A stretch of DNA of 50,088 nt from Spirochaetota bacterium (GTDB taxonomy: Bacteria > Spirochaetota > Spirochaetia > SZUA-6): the NCBI GenBank assembly GCA_013151965.1, contig JAADHF010000118.1:18920-69007 (forward strand), written 5' to 3'. Within the stretch, counting starts at the first letter, position 1, and each line of letters opens with the position of its first letter. The notes beneath the pieces were generated by a model. That model had not been told where the DNA came from and ran no database searches. It was given only the letters and a program-made list of their open reading frames with translations. Positions 16,555-25,353 of the stretch are shown here, piece after piece. The position numbers were made by a program, and so were the translations under genes.

Positions 16555-17763
16555 ATGGCCAAGATTGTAAACCCCGATCAGGAAAAAATCAAATACGCAA
16601 ACAACCGGAGAATACTTCATCTTCTTATAAAAAGAAGAGAGCTGAGCAAACAGGAAATTTCAAGAATAACACGAATAAGCATTACTACGGTAGCGGGAAA
16701 TATAAACCGCCTCATCGAAGACAATCTGGCAGAAGAAGCAGGCGTGGCAGATTCAACGGGCGGCAGAAAACCAATGATAATCAGATTCCTTCCCGATGCA
16801 AGGTATGCCTTCGGAGTGGATTTTGCATCCAATCACCTCACCGCCAGTAATAAGATAAAAGTCGTTCTCATAAACCTCGATGCCGAAGTAAGGGATCAGG
16901 AAATATTCGATTACAACAAATTCTCTTCCATTAATGAAATAATGTACTATCTTAAAGACTTAACGAAAGATATTACAGAGAGAAATAATATAAGGGTAAA
17001 AAATATCCTGGGCATAGGATTTGCACTTCCCGGCCCGGTCAATGAAAACAAAAAAATTCTTGAACTTGCACCGAATCTTGCCGCTTCACTCGGGATGAAA
17101 AACGTCAATTTTAAAAACTATGAAAATTTATTTCCTTTCCCGATTTTTGTGGAGAATGAGGCAAATGCAGCGTCCTACGGAGAACTTATGCTCGGTACTG
17201 CACAGCATAAACATAACCTCGTTTATCTTTCCATTAACAGGGGTATAGGTGCCGGTTTAATCGTGCGGGGACATATCTATAAGGGAAATAACAGAAGAGC
17301 CGGCGAAGTGGGGCATATGACAGTTGCGTCCAATGGTGTTCTATGTACCTGCGGGAGAAAGGACTGCTGGGAGATCTATGCGGCATCGGGAGCATTAATC
17401 AGAAAATTCAATAAACAATCAGAGAGGAAAATCACAGACACGAAACAGTTCCTGGAAAAATTAAAATCCCGGAATCCCGACGCTGTCGAAATATGGGATA
17501 AGTACCTCGATTACCTTGCACTTGGAATAAACAACATAATACTGAGTTTTGATCCCCACTATATTATTATAGGCGGCGAGATAAGCGAATTCAACTCCAT
17601 GCTGATAGAACCCCTGCAGGAAAGAATCTTTAAAAATAACAGCTTTTATGGCAGGAGCGACTTACAGATACTGCTGTCACATTTAAGGAAAGATGCATCT
17701 TTAATAGGCGCGGCGCTGCTTCCTTTTCAGAAATTATTCTACGGCAATAATAAAATTATTTAA
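16555..17763 (+). CDS. ROK-family transcriptional repressor (XylR/NagC-type)
   Basis: This 402-aa protein has an N-terminal winged helix-turn-helix (about residues 18-65, LSKQEISRITRISITTVAGNI), then a ROK sugar-kinase-like domain with the zinc motif CTCGRKDC (C264, C266, C271) and the glycine-rich IGRGIGAG-like loop NRGIGAGLIVRG. Proteins of this type bind a sugar and release DNA. The position between xylA and the phosphohexomutase suggests it governs this operon and perhaps the divergent importer through the inverted repeat at 15088-15125. Confidence 0.93.
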   Translation: MAKIVNPDQEKIKYANNRRILHLLIKRRELSKQEISRITRISITTVAGNINRLIEDNLAEEAGVADSTGGRKPMIIRFLPDARYAFGVDFASNHLTASNKIKVVLINLDAEVRDQEIFDYNKFSSINEIMYYLKDLTKDITERNNIRVKNILGIGFALPGPVNENKKILELAPNLAASLGMKNVNFKNYENLFPFPIFVENEANAASYGELMLGTAQHKHNLVYLSINRGIGAGLIVRGHIYKGNNRRAGEVGHMTVASNGVLCTCGRKDCWEIYAASGALIRKFNKQSERKITDTKQFLEKLKSRNPDAVEIWDKYLDYLALGINNIILSFDPHYIIIGGEISEFNSMLIEPLQERIFKNNSFYGRSDLQILLSHLRKDASLIGAALLPFQKLFYGNNKII

Positions 17764-17808
17764 ATAGAATTATAACCAACCATAAAAAATAAAAAAGACG
17801 GAGATGAG

Positions 17809-19335
17809 ATGAAAAATCATGATCCTATAAAAGTTTATGATGCAAGATGGGAAACGGATGAATTCTCGAAACAGGAAATTATGCGGTTCTTTGAATCCGT
17901 TTATATTTACGGCAGAGAATTAGGGGCGGATACCGTCACTATTACAAGAGACGCAAGGAATGGTGCAGGGGAAGTCATGGAAATTGCCGCGGATATCGGG
18001 GTGGATTCCGGCTTTAATGTATATCTCTGCACGGATCCGGCCAGCACACCGATGAGCTATTACTTTGCACTTAAAACGTCACTAAAACATCCGAAAACAA
18101 TGGGATTAACCATAACTGCTTCTCACAACCCGGGGAATTACATAGGGCTAAAAATAACAGTACCGGTTGTCCGGGCTATCGGACTGGATTCCGGACCTCT
18201 CGGAGGGTTTACAAGAATTCGGGAAATATACTACAGCAGGGAAAAACTTTCGTGCAGCAGGAAAGGCGGACTCGTTATAGTTAATCCCCTGGAGGAATAC
18301 ATAACTTACTCCATGGAAAAAGCCGGGGTAAATAAGAATTCTCTTAAAGGAATCACAGTAGTCCTGAACTCTTTTAGCGGCTCCGCAGGACCCGAACTTT
18401 TTAAGGCATATCGCTATGCCGGAATCCGGGTTTTCCCTCTGCTCCTTATCCCCGACGGTAATTTCCCTGCAGGCGCTCCGAATCCCATAAGCAGAGGCAA
18501 AATGGACAGTGCCGTTTCCGCAGCGCACAGAAATAAAGGAGCAATAGTCATCGGCACGGACGGCGACGGCGACCGGATTGTATTCGGCAATGAAAGAGGA
18601 ATCCTCAATGCAGGTTTTGCCTCGCTTCCCATAGTATATTCACTTATAAAAGGTGCCGGACAGACTGCTGCGGAGACAGTCCGCGGGAAAGGATACGAAA
18701 ACCGCATTATTTATGATCCCAAAGTGAGCCCTCTTGCTCTTTTTGAATGGAAAAATGCAGGCATAACCCCGTATCTGTTTCGTAATGGACACTCGCAGAT
18801 AAAGGAATATATGAACACGGTTAAAGCCGTTGCTGCAGTGGAGGAATCCGGACATTTTTATCACAACCTTTCCCTTAACAGTATCAGCATGTACGGAGAG
18901 AATTCCATTTTTACTACACTTCTGTTTCTGAAAGCATTTAAAGACAATCCCTCTATAATCGACAGGCTCCGGGCTTTACAGGACAGTGTTTTTACAACAG
19001 GAGAATTTAACTTTAAATTTAAAAATGACCGGACAAGAGATACAGCGCTTAAAAAAATCACCGGCACATTCGAAAAAGAAGAAAACGTCGAAACCGCATA
19101 CAGCACAAAAGAGGGGATAGACCTTCAGGGAACAGTAATCAGCAGGGGGCTTAACTTAAACTCACCCGGCAAAAAACTTACCGGAACCTGGTACTCGGGA
19201 TACTTTCGTTCATCGACAAACGAAAAGGCTATTCTAAGGGCGTATATCTCCGCATCGAATGCAGGAATAGGCAGACAGATAGAGCGGAAGGTTATGGAAA
19301 TCAGCAAACAGTACGGCGGAACAGAAACCGAATAG
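17809..19335 (+). CDS. Alpha-D-phosphohexomutase (phosphomannomutase/phosphoglucomutase family)
   Basis: This 508-aa protein has the phosphoserine loop TASHNP (Ser105), the Mg2+ loop GTDGDGDRI (Asp251, 253, 255) and the sugar-binding VEESGHFYHN near residue 345. It would convert hexose-1-phosphate to hexose-6-phosphate. It is the last gene of the xylA operon and, like the others there, has a CGGAG ribosome-binding site. A mutase next to an isomerase fits the use of more than one sugar. The exact sugar preference cannot be told; the sequence diverges from standard ManB/PgcA in the C-terminal domain. Confidence 0.88.
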   Translation: MKNHDPIKVYDARWETDEFSKQEIMRFFESVYIYGRELGADTVTITRDARNGAGEVMEIAADIGVDSGFNVYLCTDPASTPMSYYFALKTSLKHPKTMGLTITASHNPGNYIGLKITVPVVRAIGLDSGPLGGFTRIREIYYSREKLSCSRKGGLVIVNPLEEYITYSMEKAGVNKNSLKGITVVLNSFSGSAGPELFKAYRYAGIRVFPLLLIPDGNFPAGAPNPISRGKMDSAVSAAHRNKGAIVIGTDGDGDRIVFGNERGILNAGFASLPIVYSLIKGAGQTAAETVRGKGYENRIIYDPKVSPLALFEWKNAGITPYLFRNGHSQIKEYMNTVKAVAAVEESGHFYHNLSLNSISMYGENSIFTTLLFLKAFKDNPSIIDRLRALQDSVFTTGEFNFKFKNDRTRDTALKKITGTFEKEENVETAYSTKEGIDLQGTVISRGLNLNSPGKKLTGTWYSGYFRSSTNEKAILRAYISASNAGIGRQIERKVMEISKQYGGTETE

Positions 19336-19386
19336 TTCCGGACAAATGTATTGTTTCGTGCCTTAAAAAATCATTTTTAAAATTTG

Positions 19387-19415
19387 TTGACTCCCGGCAA
19401 TTTTAATAGTAAAAT
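19387..19415 (+). promoter_or_regulatory. Promoter for the membrane hybrid kinase
   Basis: TTGACT (19387-19392), a 17-bp spacer and TAAAAT (19410-19415) predict a start near 19422 and an 80-nt leader. The boxes are near consensus. Confidence 0.6.
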
Positions 19416-19502
19416 TTAAGATTCTCTCTTTAATATCATCAAAAAAAATTATGTAAATTAACAAAGTTGCAGTTAAAACGGAACGTATAGAAGGGTCAGG
19501 GG

Positions 19503-22217
19503 ATGAAGCTTCGGACAAAATTCTTATTGAGCACTTTAATTATAACAATAAGCAGTTCCTTAATTCTTGTTATATTCTTTCATTACTTTTCGACAAATAT
19601 ACTAAAAAACGAAATAGGTAATCACCTCACAACCATTACAATGTTAAAAGCCAAACAGATCGATCTGTTAATACAGAGCTATGAACAATTCATAGATTCA
19701 ATTAAGACCGATAGTACTCTGTATGGACTTCTCGAAGGTCCGAATAATTATAATGAGAAATTAAAAACAGCAGAGAAGAAATTAAAAAGTATCCTGCAAA
19801 TGCATCCTGATATTGCCAGAATACGTCTTGCCGATAAAAGCGGTAAAATTATTGCATCGACAATGGTAAATGACAGGGGATTAAATATTCTTGACAGTGT
19901 TTACTTTAAGAAAGTGGAAGAAAACAGTTATCAGACTGATATCAGAGAATCGGAACTTCTGGACAAACCGGTACTAACCCTGTCAGTTTCAATACTGTCT
20001 GCAGACCGGTTCTCCGGTGCTCTTACTATTGACTATAATTTCTCAAGAATAAATCAAATAGTAAATGAGAAAAATAAATACTGGGCAAATAGCAACATTT
20101 ATCTGATAAATTACAATGGCCGCGGTATAACTTCATTAAGAGATATAGATAATTCAACATTAGAAAAACAGGTTATGCCCGAAGATATACAAACCGGCTT
20201 TAACGGATTGTCAGGAGAAAATAATAATCTCCAGACAGTGCCTCTTGTTCATAAAAATTACTCCGGGAAAAAGGTAGTGAGTATTTATCACATTATTCCG
20301 GCGATCGCTTCCATACTGGTTGCGGAAACACCTATCGAAGATGCATACAAACCGGTCTCCTATCTATCGCAATCCATTCTGATAAGCTATTTATTCTTCC
20401 TCCTTGCAGTAGTCATCATTTTTAATTATCTGATTAGATATTATACAAGTCCGTTAAAAAAACTCATTAACGGAATAAGAAGAATAGGCAGCGGCGATAT
20501 GGATTTTCACCTTAATATCGACACGCATGATGAAATCGGTGAACTTTCCGATACATTTAACAAGATGGTAATATCGATAAAGAAAGCACGGGAAAGTATC
20601 ATCGGCTATAATAAAAATTTGGAAAAAATGGTTGCCGAGAGGACCGGGGAGCTTCGATCCGAAATTGACGAACGAAAAAAAACAGAACAGGAACTCATAA
20701 AGAGTGAAGAAAAATACCGTATTCTAACAGAACAATCCGTAGAATTTATCTACTGGAAAGCAGTAACAGGAAAGATAAATTATGTATCTCCGAACTGCCT
20801 GGCAATGACAGGCTACTCACAGAAGGAATATCTCGGCAATTCTGATCTGCCCGAAAAAATAGTAGATAAAGAAGACAGAGAAATATTGGATAAACTGCAA
20901 TATGCTTTTAAAAAAAGAGAACAGATAAGAAATTTACAGTTTCGTATTCGGAAAAAGGATAAAAAAGTACGCTGGTTCCGTTATTATCATATACCGATTT
21001 ACAACTCTAACGGTGATTTTATTGGATTCCGGTGCAGCAACACGGATATAACGGATTATAAAAAACTGGAAGAAGAATTCCGGCAGGCCCAGAAAATGGA
21101 GGCAATAGGCCGCCTTGCCGGCGGCGTTGCACATGATTTTAACAATCTGCTTACAGTCATTCAGGGGAGCAGCGAGATGATCCTGTTGGAACTTAATAAA
21201 AACAGCAGTATATATCCGCTTGTGGAGCAGATTATGGAAGCGGGCAAAAGGGCTGAATCTTTAACAAGACAGCTGCTCGCTTTCAGCAGAAAACAGACCC
21301 TGCAGCCGAAAGTGATAAACTTGAACAAACTTATTCGAGACATGGAAAAAATGATTAAAAGATTAATCGGTGAGGATATTATATTCAGCACGAACTACTC
21401 GAATTCCCGGAGGAAGATTAAGGCCGATCCCGGTCAGATAGAGCAAATCATTCTAAACCTTGTTGTTAATGCCAGGGATGCTATGCCCGAGGGGGGAGAA
21501 CTGGAAATAGAAACACAGGATGTTACTATAGCTGAACAGGATGCGGAATTATTAGAAGAGCTCACACCCGGTGATTACGTTCTGCTTTCTGTTACGGATA
21601 CGGGAACCGGGATGGATAAGGAAACTAAGACTCATGTATTCGAACCTTTCTTTACGACAAAGGAATCGGAAAAAGGCACGGGCCTGGGGCTCTCTACCGT
21701 TTACGGTATCGTAAAACAGAGCAGCGGAGCCATAAGGATTTACAGCGAGCCCGGAATGGGAACTGCCTTTCATATATACTTTCCGGCCACGGAAGAACAA
21801 CATCAGCAAAAGGATGAATCACATAGTATAAGTACTGATCTTACGGGAAAAGAAACAGTATTGATAGTGGAAGATGAAGATGATGTGAGAAAAGTAGCGG
21901 CCCGGTCATTAAAGTATTATAAATATAATATTCTCGAGGCAAGAAATGCCGGCGAAGCTATTGATATCTGTAAAAACTATGGGGACAAGATAAGCCTCCT
22001 CTTAACAGATGTCATACTTCCCGGAACAAACGGTAAAAAACTCTCGAAGGAAATCCTGAAAATAATACCGCGTATTAAAATTATTTTTATGTCGGGATAT
22101 ACGGATAATGCAATAACACACTATGGTTTACTGGATCCGGATATTAATTTTATACAGAAACCCTTTACGATGCAAATCCTCACCCGTAAAGTAAGGGAAG
22201 TCCTGGATAAAAAGTAA
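19503..22217 (+). CDS. Membrane-bound hybrid sensor histidine kinase (Cache-HAMP-PAS-HK-REC)
   Basis: This 904-aa protein has, in order: membrane helix 7-29; an extracytoplasmic sensor of about 260 aa (double Cache-like, with [18 protein letters not shown]); a second helix near 293-313; HAMP to about 370; a coiled coil; a PAS domain (about 400-515); HisKA with the phospho-acceptor H544 in [12 protein letters not shown]; HATPase ([30 protein letters not shown]); and a C-terminal receiver with D836 in LLTDVILPG. The HDFNN-type kinase core is common in spirochaetes and deltaproteobacteria. The ligand and the output partner are not identifiable. It is transcribed alone. Confidence 0.93.
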   Translation: MKLRTKFLLSTLIITISSSLILVIFFHYFSTNILKNEIGNHLTTITMLKAKQIDLLIQSYEQFIDSIKTDSTLYGLLEGPNNYNEKLKTAEKKLKSILQMHPDIARIRLADKSGKIIASTMVNDRGLNILDSVYFKKVEENSYQTDIRESELLDKPVLTLSVSILSADRFSGALTIDYNFSRINQIVNEKNKYWANSNIYLINYNGRGITSLRDIDNSTLEKQVMPEDIQTGFNGLSGENNNLQTVPLVHKNYSGKKVVSIYHIIPAIASILVAETPIEDAYKPVSYLSQSILISYLFFLLAVVIIFNYLIRYYTSPLKKLINGIRRIGSGDMDFHLNIDTHDEIGELSDTFNKMVISIKKARESIIGYNKNLEKMVAERTGELRSEIDERKKTEQELIKSEEKYRILTEQSVEFIYWKAVTGKINYVSPNCLAMTGYSQKEYLGNSDLPEKIVDKEDREILDKLQYAFKKREQIRNLQFRIRKKDKKVRWFRYYHIPIYNSNGDFIGFRCSNTDITDYKKLEEEFRQAQKMEAIGRLAGGVAHDFNNLLTVIQGSSEMILLELNKNSSIYPLVEQIMEAGKRAESLTRQLLAFSRKQTLQPKVINLNKLIRDMEKMIKRLIGEDIIFSTNYSNSRRKIKADPGQIEQIILNLVVNARDAMPEGGELEIETQDVTIAEQDAELLEELTPGDYVLLSVTDTGTGMDKETKTHVFEPFFTTKESEKGTGLGLSTVYGIVKQSSGAIRIYSEPGMGTAFHIYFPATEEQHQQKDESHSISTDLTGKETVLIVEDEDDVRKVAARSLKYYKYNILEARNAGEAIDICKNYGDKISLLLTDVILPGTNGKKLSKEILKIIPRIKIIFMSGYTDNAITHYGLLDPDINFIQKPFTMQILTRKVREVLDKK

Positions 22218-22327
22218 GTATTATTACAGCCTGATTAAGGAAAAATAAAGCCCGCTTAATTTCGGGGAAAACATTAGAACTCCGAAAGACAAAACCAAAA
22301 TGCTTGCTTATTATCGCCTTGTTAAGA

Positions 22328-23536
22328 TTACGCAACGAATAGCAAAAGGAAACCGATTCCCACTGATAATAATAGAAAGAGAAATGAGTAAATATGAAAC
22401 CTCATAAATATTTTTTTCGAATCAACAAGCCTTAAGGCTATTAGATTGGCAAGAGAACCCGTAACTATACCGGCTCCGCCTATATTTACCGAATAGGCAA
22501 GTACTGTCCAATTAACATTAAAATCCGCAAGAAGAAAAGTTGCCGGAACATTGCTTATTATCTGGGATAATGCTATTCCCGAAAAAAACAGGTTACTTGC
22601 ACGGCTTAATTTTAAAAAATGCAGTAAATTATTGATTATATTTAAGCCTGAGAGCATGTGAATATCTATAAAAAGAACTATAAATAGAATTACTAAAGAC
22701 CAATTTGTTTTTTTAAGAACCTCTTTAAAAAAAACAAGATATACACCGATTATTACCGGCAGTACATATACTGTTATTTTTAATTCTTCAGATAGAATAA
22801 ATGCAACAAAAGAAACAATAGAGGTAAATAAAAGTTTTCTATTCGTTTTTAAATTGTTATTTGTGCCGTGATAAAGAAGAGGGGCTTTTTTTAAGATTAA
22901 AAGAGTCAAAACAAGAAGAAACAGGAATAATGTTAAAAAAAGGGGAAACATTTTCAGCATAAAAACAAAAAAGGGAATGTGCCATTTATGCCAGATATAT
23001 ATATTTTGAGGATTACCGATCGGAGACAGAAGAGAACCTGCATTAACCGCTATTATTTCCAGTATTATCAGTTTATCAATATCATTTTTAATAATCGAGG
23101 TAAGGCTTAAAGTGAAAGGAATAACAATAAGAATACTTATATCATTTGTCAGAAACATAGAAAAAACAGCAGCTATGGAAATAAGTAAAAGAGCAAGAGT
23201 ATTTTCGTACTTTACCCTCTTCACCATTTTTTTAGAAATATAACGGAAGAAATTACTTAATCTTAATCCGGTTGTTATTACAAATAACCCTGAAAGAAGG
23301 CTTATTGTTTTCCAGTCCACATATTCAGGGTAATGCTCGATTTTAAAGGGCATTAGACATGAAAACAAAAAAAGTGTAGCAAGAGAAATAAAAAGAAAAT
23401 AATCTATTTTTCTTCTTTTCTCTGGAAGGTTTGCCGCCTCTTTTTTTTGAGGCGGCAAAACATTCCTGTTTTCGATTTTTGGCTGAGAAACTTCAGCTGC
23501 TGTTTTCCTCTGCATATCGGTAATAGTTCCCTGCAT
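22328..23536 (-). CDS. SLC13/ArsB-superfamily membrane transporter (YbiR-like)
   Basis: This 402-aa protein has a hydrophilic N-terminal tail of about 42 residues and then about 10-11 membrane segments. The ion-transporter superfamily signatures FLTNDISILIVIPF (about residue 127), NAGSLLSPIGNPQNIYIW (about 165) and SNVPATFLLADFNVN (about 325) identify an ArsB/NhaD/citrate-type secondary carrier. The closest characterised style is YbiR, of unknown substrate. It is the last gene of the proline-rich lipoprotein operon, 11 nt after its neighbour, so its substrate may be tied to that envelope system. Confidence 0.85.
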   Translation of the reverse strand: MQGTITDMQRKTAAEVSQPKIENRNVLPPQKKEAANLPEKRRKIDYFLFISLATLFLFSCLMPFKIEHYPEYVDWKTISLLSGLFVITTGLRLSNFFRYISKKMVKRVKYENTLALLLISIAAVFSMFLTNDISILIVIPFTLSLTSIIKNDIDKLIILEIIAVNAGSLLSPIGNPQNIYIWHKWHIPFFVFMLKMFPLFLTLFLFLLVLTLLILKKAPLLYHGTNNNLKTNRKLLFTSIVSFVAFILSEELKITVYVLPVIIGVYLVFFKEVLKKTNWSLVILFIVLFIDIHMLSGLNIINNLLHFLKLSRASNLFFSGIALSQIISNVPATFLLADFNVNWTVLAYSVNIGGAGIVTGSLANLIALRLVDSKKIFMRFHIYSFLFLLLSVGIGFLLLFVA

Positions 23537-23547
23537 ATTTATCCGTC

Positions 23548-24381
23548 CTAGGACCCGTTGTACGCCATCTCTCTGGCTGCTTCATAATCGGGAATAACAT
23601 GTATACCGTCATAATATATCTTTAGAGATGTTATAACTTCGCCTTTATAGGCAAGTGGAACAATCCAGCATCCTTCAGGTTCTCTGTACCACACTCCTTT
23701 AAGAATCTGCAGATTAGTTACTATTGTATCTAACTGTTTTCTGATTGTTTTAAGGGAAACATTTTCCTGATAAGCAACAGGTCTGTACTCTGCCGGAAGA
23801 ACAGAACCGTTTACAGGATTAAATTCAACCACGGAAACAACAGCACCCTGATATACAATACCCCCCCTGATTTCCAATTCACCCCCGGGCCCTCTTAAGA
23901 CCCAGAGTTTCCCGGGTTTCAGATATTTTCTTGTCCGTCTTACCGTTGATAGCACCTGCTGTATCTTTTCCAGTGTAATATTTATGCTGTAAGCTGCAGA
24001 ATAGCCGTATCCTCCAGCCATACTGGGAGCAGCCGCACCGGAAAGTCCGGCACCTGGTGGTAGCGGAGGTGCACCGGGGGGCATTAAAATTCCTGGACCG
24101 CCGGCTAAAGGACTGCCGATTCCCGTAGATGCAAGTGGTGAGGGAACTGCAAATCCCGGCTGTACCTGCTCACCAAGAGCGGTCTGTGGTACTGCTGAAG
24201 ATGACGATCGGGAAGTACCGTCTTGATTCAGTGATTGCCCGTCTGCAGCATATGAATTGCCGTAAATATTAAGAAGCGGCGGCGGACCTGTCGTTGACAC
24301 TGTCGATGAATTCTCTGCTGCCACAGAGAAACACATCAATGCAAAAACCAGCGTAAAAATGATTACTATTGTCTTTTTCAT
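23548..24381 (-). CDS. Exported Gly/Pro-rich protein with a duplicated C-terminal domain, unknown function
   Basis: I do not recognise this 277-aa protein. It has a signal peptide (residues 1-22, cleavage probably after SVAA) and a low-complexity linker rich in Gly, Pro, Ser and Ala (about 30-130, with PPGAPPLPPGAGLSG). The last 140 residues show two copies of one domain of about 60 aa. Copy 1 (136-196) starts ITLEKIQQVL and ends NGSVLP; copy 2 (208-264) starts VSLKTIRKQL and ends GIHVIP. They share a helix followed by L-K-x-G-x-W, a G-x-V-V/I-x-S core and a closing V-x-P. It has an AGGAGG start site and lies between two other operon members. It probably acts in the periplasm. Confidence 0.75.
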   Translation of the reverse strand: MKKTIVIIFTLVFALMCFSVAAENSSTVSTTGPPPLLNIYGNSYAADGQSLNQDGTSRSSSSAVPQTALGEQVQPGFAVPSPLASTGIGSPLAGGPGILMPPGAPPLPPGAGLSGAAAPSMAGGYGYSAAYSINITLEKIQQVLSTVRRTRKYLKPGKLWVLRGPGGELEIRGGIVYQGAVVSVVEFNPVNGSVLPAEYRPVAYQENVSLKTIRKQLDTIVTNLQILKGVWYREPEGCWIVPLAYKGEVITSLKIYYDGIHVIPDYEAAREMAYNGS

Positions 24382-24395
24382 TCTCTTCCTCCTGT

Positions 24396-24836
24396 CTATG
24401 TTTTGTTTTCTTCAGATTCGGGATAGATCGGGTATGGTCCGGCAGCATTGTAAAATTTGTCTATCCCTCTCATCAAATCCTTTACGGCAACGGAATACTC
24501 CGCCGCCTTAAAAAAAGATTCTTTCTGATAATTTCTGTAAGCAGACTGATAAATTTCAGATGCTATATCTAACAGCTTTCTTCCAAAAGACGTTTCCTCG
24601 GTTGAAGGCAGATAGGTTTCTATCTGCTGCACAATCAGTTCCCCTCTGCGAAGATCCCTGTAAGCACTATCCAGCTCAAAACGCGCACGAAGTCTCTCAT
24701 TCTGCAGGTGTTCAGGATCATGCGGCGGAGGCGGAGCATTGGGACCTGCGGGAGGAACCGGCGCAGGAGGTGGTCTTTTGTTCTGTGAATCAGAAAATCG
24801 TTTTCCTTTATCGAAGTCTTTATTACCGTTGTTCAT
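24396..24836 (-). CDS. Small Pro-rich protein with a helical C-terminus, unknown function
   Basis: I do not recognise this 146-aa protein. It has no signal peptide or membrane helix. Residues 1-20 are charged, 21-45 are strongly proline-rich (RPPPAPVPPAGPNAPPPP), and 45-135 are mostly helical and charged (ERLRARFELDSAYRDL...). The helical part ends in an amphipathic stretch with aromatic residues (YQSAYRNYQKESFFKAAEY) that resembles tetratricopeptide-like helices. The start overlaps the upstream SHOCT-lipoprotein gene by 14 nt, so translation is coupled. It may be a cytoplasmic partner of the lipoprotein or transporter. Confidence 0.7.
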   Translation of the reverse strand: MNNGNKDFDKGKRFSDSQNKRPPPAPVPPAGPNAPPPPHDPEHLQNERLRARFELDSAYRDLRRGELIVQQIETYLPSTEETSFGRKLLDIASEIYQSAYRNYQKESFFKAAEYSVAVKDLMRGIDKFYNAAGPYPIYPESEENKT

Positions 24837-25209
24837 CTTTAATTTCCTCTATTTTATTTTCATCATCCTCTACAGATTCAAGGTCTTTCATTATGGTCAG
24901 ATATTCTTCTCTTGAGAGTTCACCGCTTGCATATCTCGTCTGTGCAATTTCTTTCGGAGAATACTTGCTCACCTTTCGAACGGATGAGTTTTTAAATACG
25001 ATAAAGTAAATGCCAACCGCAATAAGGGAGATAATAAAAATAAGAATAAACAGGGGAGAGAAATACTGCAAAGACACAACCATTCTATCCAGAACCGGAT
25101 TCGGACCCGGAAAAAGAGGAGGAGGGGGTGCACCACCTACAGCAGTACACCCGAATAGTCCGGATAGTATCGGACCAAATAAGAATAACCCGGCATTTCT
25201 GTTAATCAT
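24823..25209 (-). CDS. SHOCT-domain lipoprotein with a Pro-rich linker and one membrane helix
   Basis: This 128-aa protein has a lipoprotein signal (LSGLFGC, lipidated Cys21), a proline-rich linker (GGAPPPPLFPGPNP, 25-38), a membrane helix (about 52-72) and a C-terminal SHOCT motif (about 83-111, YSPKEIAQTRYASGELSREEY). SHOCT is a short C-terminal domain thought to mediate oligomerisation. It is the first gene of the operon with a GGAGG site, behind four 11-bp repeats that a response regulator probably binds. The combination of lipid anchor, Pro-rich arm and internal helix is unusual. Confidence 0.8.
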   Translation of the reverse strand: MINRNAGLFLFGPILSGLFGCTAVGGAPPPPLFPGPNPVLDRMVVSLQYFSPLFILIFIISLIAVGIYFIVFKNSSVRKVSKYSPKEIAQTRYASGELSREEYLTIMKDLESVEDDENKIEEIKDEQR

Positions 25210-25255
25210 AGTAATCCTCCGTTTATCAATCTGACAAAGTCTCTTTTTACATCCG

Positions 25256-25310
25256 AATATACAGTCAGCTTATTAAGAAGAGTTAAAGAAGTTATTAAGT
25301 TTTTATTAAG
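25256..25310 (-). promoter_or_regulatory. Four 11-bp-spaced direct repeats (CTTAATAA) before the SHOCT operon
   Basis: On the minus strand CTTAATAA occurs at 25310-25303, 25299-25292 and 25277-25270, with a variant CTTTAACT at 25288-25281. All four have an exact 11-bp period. A -10 candidate TATATT follows at 25261-25256. Tandem 11-bp repeats in the place of a -35 box are the known binding pattern of OmpR/PhoB-family regulators, and one is encoded just upstream. Confidence 0.7.
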
Positions 25311-25353
25311 ATTGATACCAAAAAATGATTCGAAAAAAACCGCTTAAATCTGT

